Below, one piece after another: positions 59,794-64,000 of a stretch of DNA of 64,000 nucleotides (positions within the stretch are counted from its first letter, which is position 1; every line of letters begins with the position of its first letter). This DNA is from JALYLC01 sp035696365. Lineage in GTDB: Bacteria; Actinomycetota; Thermoleophilia; Gaiellales; JALYLC01. A program made the position numbers and the translations under genes. The stretch lies in NCBI GenBank assembly GCA_035696365.1, contig DASRQS010000134.1, positions 1 to 64,000 of the forward strand, written 5' to 3'. The notes below the pieces were generated by a model. It made no database searches and had not been told where the DNA came from. It was given only the letters and a program-made list of their open reading frames with translations.

Positions 59794-60744
59794 ATGGAGG
59801 AGGGGCGGAAACCCACGCCGCGGCTCAGCCTGCGCGCGGCCGCGTGCATGCTGGCGGGCGATTGGCGCGATCCCATCGCGTGCGAGCGCGTGCGTTGTGC
59901 AGTGGACGCGCAGCTGCGGCGCGCCGGCGTGCACGCCCAGGACGTCGACGACCTGCGCACGGAGGTGGTGCTGGCGCTGTTGTGCGCACCGGCCGCAGAG
60001 CTGGCGCTGCCGCTCGAGCTCGTGTGCGCCCGCGCCTCGGTGATCGCCCGCAACAAGGCCATCGACCACGGCCGGCGCCGTGCGCGGGCGCCGCTCGCGC
60101 TCGGCGCCGCGCTGCCGGAGCCGCGCGATGCTGGCGTGCGACCGGGATCGCTGGCCGACGGCCTGGACGAGGTCGCCGCGGCAGCCCATCGCCGGCGGGT
60201 CCGCAGCGATCTGGCAGCCGCGCTCGAGCGCTTGGACGCGCCCCAGCGCGCGGCCATCGGCGCCCACGCCGAGGGCGGCGCGGCACGCGCAGCCGGGCTG
60301 CCGCGCTCGACGTACTACCGGGTGCTCGCGCACGCCCAGGCACGGTTGAGCGGGGACCTGCGCGGGCGTCTGACCGGGCTCGGTGCGCTCGGCGGCGTCG
60401 CCCAGCGGGCACGCGAGCTCTTCCAGCACGTCGAGGCGGTGCACGCCGCTGCCGCCGCCGCCACCGCGGCAGTCGCGGTCGCGACCGTCGTGGTGCTCGG
60501 CGTGCACGACGAGCGCGCCCATCCGACGCCGTTGCCTGCGGCCGCCGTGGCCGCCGTCTCCCCGGGCGGGCGCGTGGCCCCCGCTCCGCCGCCTGCCCCG
60601 GCGACGCCCGCCGCGCGTGCGCTCCGCCGCCGCGTGGCCTCTCCGGCCCCGGCAGCCACCCCGGCCGCCGGCAACGCGGTCGCCGCCGCCTCGACCTCTG
60701 CCCCCAGCGCCTGCCCGTACGACCCGTCCTCCTACGACTGCTGA
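59794..60744 (+). CDS. Sigma-factor-like protein with a C-terminal membrane anchor
   Basis: 316 residues. The first 205 residues read like an ECF sigma factor: a region-2-like part (CARASVIARNKAIDHGRRRA near residue 77) and a region-4-like helix-turn-helix (LERLDAPQRAAI, AAGLPRSTYYRVLAHAQARL near 165). An Ala/Val-rich membrane helix lies at about 216-236. An 80-residue Ala/Pro-rich tail follows and ends in a two-Cys segment CPYDPSSYDC, probably outside the cell. It is 15 bases upstream of a secreted-protein gene. Its job as a true sigma factor is unproven. Confidence 0.7.
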   Translation: MEEGRKPTPRLSLRAAACMLAGDWRDPIACERVRCAVDAQLRRAGVHAQDVDDLRTEVVLALLCAPAAELALPLELVCARASVIARNKAIDHGRRRARAPLALGAALPEPRDAGVRPGSLADGLDEVAAAAHRRRVRSDLAAALERLDAPQRAAIGAHAEGGAARAAGLPRSTYYRVLAHAQARLSGDLRGRLTGLGALGGVAQRARELFQHVEAVHAAAAAATAAVAVATVVVLGVHDERAHPTPLPAAAVAAVSPGGRVAPAPPPAPATPAARALRRRVASPAPAATPAAGNAVAAASTSAPSACPYDPSSYDC

Positions 60745-60759
60745 GAGATGTGAGATCCC

Positions 60760-63309
60760 ATGCGTCCCACCGCCGCCATCGCGCTCTTCCTGCTCGCCCT
60801 CTGTCTTCCCTCGCCGGTCCTCGCCGGCACGTTCGTCGTGCCCTTCGGTGGTGGGACGCCCATGCTCGCCGCCGGCTGGACGCCGAGGCCCGATGCGGGC
60901 GCCGTGTGCGGCTACGAGGGCACCGGGACGGTCTTCCTGAACGTCGGCAGCGTGCCCGCGCACAGCGGCTGCATGTATCTCTTCAATGCGCCCGGCGCGG
61001 CTCAGATCCTCGCGGTCAACACCACACTCGCCTACGCCAAGGCGAGTGCTGCGACGGGTCTGTGCGCCTATTCGTTCGCCGCGCTCCCGGGCGACACGCT
61101 GCGCCGCTGCAGCGGTGGGACATACGCCAACGCCGTCGCGACGAGCGGCGCGAGCTGGGTCGAGCTGGGCCTCTACAACGAGGGCGGGACGCCAATCGCG
61201 CTCGCCACCGCGCGCGCCAACAACGTCGTCTTCTCGAGCGGCTGGGTGACACTCGCCGATCCCACCGCGCCGGAGGTCTCCGGCTTGGGCCTGTCCGGGA
61301 TCCAGACGGGCCTTTCCGCCCAGATCCGCTGGGACGTCTACGACCCCGAGAGCGGCTCGCCCGCCGCGTCGTATTCAATCGACGGCGGCGCGCGCGTCGG
61401 ACTGCGCGGTCAGGCCTGCTCGTGGCTGTGCGGGATCGCGGACATGGGCTACGCCTCGGTCGACCTCTCGGGGCTCGCCGACGGGCCACACTCGCTGACC
61501 GTGTTCGCGCAGTCGTACGCCGATGCGGGCGCCAGCGCCGCACCCATGCAGTTCACGGTCGACCGCAACCCGCCTGCCCAGCCCGTGATCCGCGTCGAGC
61601 CCGACGCTGCCGCGGCCGTGACCGGCTGGTGGGGCCACGGACCGATCGCCCTCGCGCTGTCCTCGTCGACCGCCGCGGACGTCGCGAGCTCCACCGTGCG
61701 GGTCTACGGCCCCGCGGGCGCGCTCGTGCTCTCACAGGTCTACGGCGGCGCGCCGAGCGGCGCCGCACTTCCCGCTGCTGCTCTGGCGGCGAACGGCGCC
61801 TACGAGGTCGATGTGCTGCAGTGCGATAGCGCGGGACATTGCGCCGCATCGCCGCGGGCGGGTTTCCGCTGGGATGGAGCGGCACCCGCGCCTTCCGTCG
61901 ACGGCTTCGCCGCACCGCTCGGAGCTCGGGCTGCGCGCGACGGCGGCCATCTGGCCTGGCCCGCGACGACGGGCGCCGCAGGTCAGAGCGGATTTGCGGG
62001 AGCCTTCATCGGCCGAGGACCGACCGCCGCCTCCGCCCGCGCCCAGGCCCTTGCTGCGACCCGCTGGGAGGCCGGCCTACCCGGCGTCAGCGAGGCGGCG
62101 ATCCCCGGCGAGCTCATCCATGGCGCCGCGCAGGTCTGCCTGGCGACGCGCCTCGTGTCGGGCGCCGGCCTCGCCGGCGCAACGGCCGGTGTGCGCTGCG
62201 CGGCGATCGACGAGTTGGCCCCCGAGCTCGCGCTGCAGGGGGCGACGGCGTGGAGCGGCGGCCCGCAGAGCGTGTCGCTCGCCGTCAGCGATGCGAGCGG
62301 AGCGACCGTCTCGGAGATCCTGCTGGACGGCACGCCGGTCGGCGCGGACGGCAACGTCGTGACGATTGCCGCGGAGGGAGCTCATGTCCTGCGCGTCGTC
62401 GCACGCGACGGCGCCGGCAACGAGACCGTCGTGGAGCGGCCGCTCGGCGTGGATGCGGGCAGGCCCTCGATCGGTCGCGTGAGCGCCGACTTCGCCGCGC
62501 GTGAAGTGCGCGTCGACGTTGCAGACGCGCTCTCGGGCGTCACGCGGGTCGAGCTTCGCCTGGCGGGAACCCTGCTGGAGACGCGCCTGACGGCCGATGG
62601 CCGCACGGCGGTCGCGCGCGTGCCCGGGGCGACGGTGCTGGATGGAGCGACAGTGACGGTGCGGGCCTTCGACGGTGCCGATCCGGCCAACGTCGGCGAG
62701 CTCGCGCTGAGCCTGCCGGTGCGCCCGCGGCCGTCGCTCGGCGGCCTGAGCGTCTCGAGCTCCGCCGTGAGCGGACGGGTCGTGGCCGCTGCGAGCGCGC
62801 GGGTCGAGATCTGGGCCTATCCCAAGGGCCGCGTGCCGCACCTCGTCGGGACCTATGCCACGGGGGCAGACGGCGCATTCGCGGTGCACGTGAAGCCGAA
62901 GCGCACGACGCGCTATGCGGTCGCGATCGCCGAGAGCCAGAGCCTGCGCGGCCTGGACGAGCGCGTCGCGGGGACGGTGCGCGTCAGCGCGCGCATCACC
63001 GCTCTGCGGCTGCGCGTGCTCGGCGGCCGCCTGCTGGTGCGCGCGCGCTTCGCCGGACGCGGCGAGGCCACGCGCCTCCACCTGCTGGTCCACGACATAC
63101 GGGGTGGGCGCTGGGTGGAAGGCTGTCTCGAGCACGGACGGCCCGGCGTGCGCCTCGGGCGCACGGGGCGGGTGTCGGGCTCATGCCGGATCCCGCCGAG
63201 CGCGCGTGGGCGCGCCTGGACGTATCGCCTCGTTCTCGCGGCCCCGTCGAGCGCGTGGCCGTGGCGGACGCCTTCGAGCGCATCCAGCAGCGTCCTCCTG
63301 CCGCTCTGA
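60760..63309 (+). CDS. Large secreted protein with Ig-like beta domains
   Basis: 849 residues. A signal peptide of about 22 residues ends in SPVLAG. Residues about 23-165 form a Cys-containing N-terminal domain. Several Ig/bacterial-Ig-like units follow, with recurring phrases such as ADGPHSLTVFAQ, GAHVLRVVARDGAGNETV and DALSGVTRVELRLAG. The C-terminal 120 residues resemble the Ig-like stretch of the SpoIID-subtilisin protein. No anchor is seen. It is likely a surface or matrix protein, expressed with the sigma-like gene. Confidence 0.78.
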   Translation: MRPTAAIALFLLALCLPSPVLAGTFVVPFGGGTPMLAAGWTPRPDAGAVCGYEGTGTVFLNVGSVPAHSGCMYLFNAPGAAQILAVNTTLAYAKASAATGLCAYSFAALPGDTLRRCSGGTYANAVATSGASWVELGLYNEGGTPIALATARANNVVFSSGWVTLADPTAPEVSGLGLSGIQTGLSAQIRWDVYDPESGSPAASYSIDGGARVGLRGQACSWLCGIADMGYASVDLSGLADGPHSLTVFAQSYADAGASAAPMQFTVDRNPPAQPVIRVEPDAAAAVTGWWGHGPIALALSSSTAADVASSTVRVYGPAGALVLSQVYGGAPSGAALPAAALAANGAYEVDVLQCDSAGHCAASPRAGFRWDGAAPAPSVDGFAAPLGARAARDGGHLAWPATTGAAGQSGFAGAFIGRGPTAASARAQALAATRWEAGLPGVSEAAIPGELIHGAAQVCLATRLVSGAGLAGATAGVRCAAIDELAPELALQGATAWSGGPQSVSLAVSDASGATVSEILLDGTPVGADGNVVTIAAEGAHVLRVVARDGAGNETVVERPLGVDAGRPSIGRVSADFAAREVRVDVADALSGVTRVELRLAGTLLETRLTADGRTAVARVPGATVLDGATVTVRAFDGADPANVGELALSLPVRPRPSLGGLSVSSSAVSGRVVAAASARVEIWAYPKGRVPHLVGTYATGADGAFAVHVKPKRTTRYAVAIAESQSLRGLDERVAGTVRVSARITALRLRVLGGRLLVRARFAGRGEATRLHLLVHDIRGGRWVEGCLEHGRPGVRLGRTGRVSGSCRIPPSARGRAWTYRLVLAAPSSAWPWRTPSSASSSVLLPL

Positions 63310-63315
63310 TCACGC

Positions 63316-63492
63316 ATGTTGGGACCTTCCGGTGACCTCGCGCGACTCCCGTGTGAAGGCCGCGACCCGCGCGGCCCGCACGGGAGGCTGCGTGTGTCGA
63401 TCGGACTCTTCGCCCTCTGGGTCGGCTGGCCCGGAGGGCTCGCGCTCTACGTCTGCGGCCGGGCAGCGCGCGTCATGCGGCGGGACCTCTGA
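63316..63492 (+). CDS. Possible small membrane protein
   Basis: 58 codons from ATG 63316 to TGA. The C-terminal part has one hydrophobic stretch (IGLFALWVGWPGGLALYVC) followed by a basic end (RAARVMRRDL), a shape seen in small single-span proteins. There is no ribosome site or promoter, and the N-terminal half looks uncoded. A shorter GTG start nearer the hydrophobic part is possible. Weak call. Confidence 0.25.
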   Translation: MLGPSGDLARLPCEGRDPRGPHGRLRVSIGLFALWVGWPGGLALYVCGRAARVMRRDL

Positions 63493-63508
63493 GAACGGAC
63501 GCCCCGGG

Positions 63509-64000
63509 CTAGACGAGGGCGGGGAACGCGCTCGCGAGATGACTCGTGAGCGCGGTCAGCTGGCCCGCCGCCAGTAGGACTCCGAGCCCCATCAGCACCA
63601 GCCCGGAGGCGCGCACGAAGAGCGAGGCGTGCCGGCGCAGCGGGGCAACGCTCGAGAGCCCGCGAGTGAACAGCAGGCCCGAGAGCAGGAACGGCACGCC
63701 CAGGCCGAGCGAGTAGACGGCCAACAGGATCGCGCCGTCGAGCGCCTGACCCGAGTGGCCGGCGAGGGTGAGGATCGCGGCCAGCGTCGGCCCCACGCAC
63801 GGCGTCCAGCCGATCGCGAAGCCGGCGCCGGCGACGACGGCCCCGATCGGCCCGGCAGGCTTGCGTGCCGGCTGCAGCCTGCGTTCCTGCTGCATGAGCA
63901 TCCCGCCGAAGCCGGCGAGCACGGCGCCCATCAGGACGATCAGGAGGCCTGAGGCGATCTCAAGCGACCGGCGGTGCTCGGTGAGCACGTTCCCGATTGC
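63509..64000 (-). CDS. ccdA: Cytochrome c biogenesis protein CcdA (partial, 5' end outside window)
   Basis: The C-terminal 163 residues are visible. This membrane protein carries reducing power across the membrane for cytochrome c maturation or thiol repair. The Cys motif GFAIGWTPCVGPTLAAIL is clear, and the first redox Cys would lie beyond the right edge. Four membrane helices are seen. It converges with the plus-strand genes. Confidence 0.92.
   Translation of the reverse strand, partial: AIGNVLTEHRRSLEIASGLLIVLMGAVLAGFGGMLMQQERRLQPARKPAGPIGAVVAGAGFAIGWTPCVGPTLAAILTLAGHSGQALDGAILLAVYSLGLGVPFLLSGLLFTRGLSSVAPLRRHASLFVRASGLVLMGLGVLLAAGQLTALTSHLASAFPALV

Overview
The window is very GC-rich, gene-dense bacterial chromosome. 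Long open frames on the opposite strand lie over almost every real gene, as expected at this GC content. Complex I with an N7-type NuoG, the futalosine route to menaquinone, CIRCE-controlled groESL, PASTA and SpoIID domains, and GTG/TTG starts point to an actinobacterium. The mix of genes would fit the Thermoleophilia/Solirubrobacterales, but that placement is inference. I saw no rRNA or tRNA gene, no CRISPR array and no intact mobile element.

Layout. 1-8735 (minus): respiratory complex I, nuoA to nuoJ, with nuoJ cut by the window edge. 8880-13696: an A-type Fe-S carrier, a repeat-rich intergenic stretch with three tandem hairpins, a CPA1 antiporter, a ferredoxin-NADP reductase and a secreted PASTA protein. 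13791-20334 (minus): a tightly overlapped six-gene operon, mqnB-mqnD-phosphodiesterase-acyl-CoA synthetase-enoyl-CoA hydratase-UDP-sugar pyrophosphorylase. 20492-28574: a small unknown protein, fumC, lipA with an M15 peptidase, a lipoprotein-lipB-glyoxalase operon, a marR-hpaB pair and a metallophosphoesterase. 28795-32330 (minus): 2-oxoacid dehydrogenase E1alpha, E1beta and E2, the kind of enzyme that needs LipA/LipB. 32428-37619: a zinc-ribbon protein, an ASCH protein, a MATE exporter, groES-groEL and a secreted protein.

37799-44830: a five-gene minus-strand operon (methyltransferase, PIG-V-like mannosyltransferase, MidA-like methyltransferase, M20 peptidase, histidine phosphatase), a divergent GT39-like glycosyltransferase and a small zinc-ribbon protein. 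44986-51270: an unusual SF2 helicase with a very acidic insert and a basic tail, translationally joined to rmlA and followed by rmlC, rmlD and rmlB (dTDP-rhamnose). 51295-55636: an MFS transporter and a large secreted SpoIID-subtilisin fusion. 55648-59709 (minus): a nucleotide-sugar set (2-epimerase, 6-dehydrogenase, oxidoreductase, acetyltransferase) resembling the pathway to diacetylated uronic acids, but without the aminotransferase. 59794-63309: a sigma-factor-like protein with a membrane anchor, paired with a large secreted protein. The window ends inside ccdA. The right half is therefore largely about the cell envelope.

The strongest unifying signal is transcriptional. At least 16 transcription units have a TANNNT hexamer 6-8 bases before the start codon, which predicts mRNAs with no 5' leader. 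Within operons, genes are usually coupled by ATGA, GTGA or TGATG overlaps.
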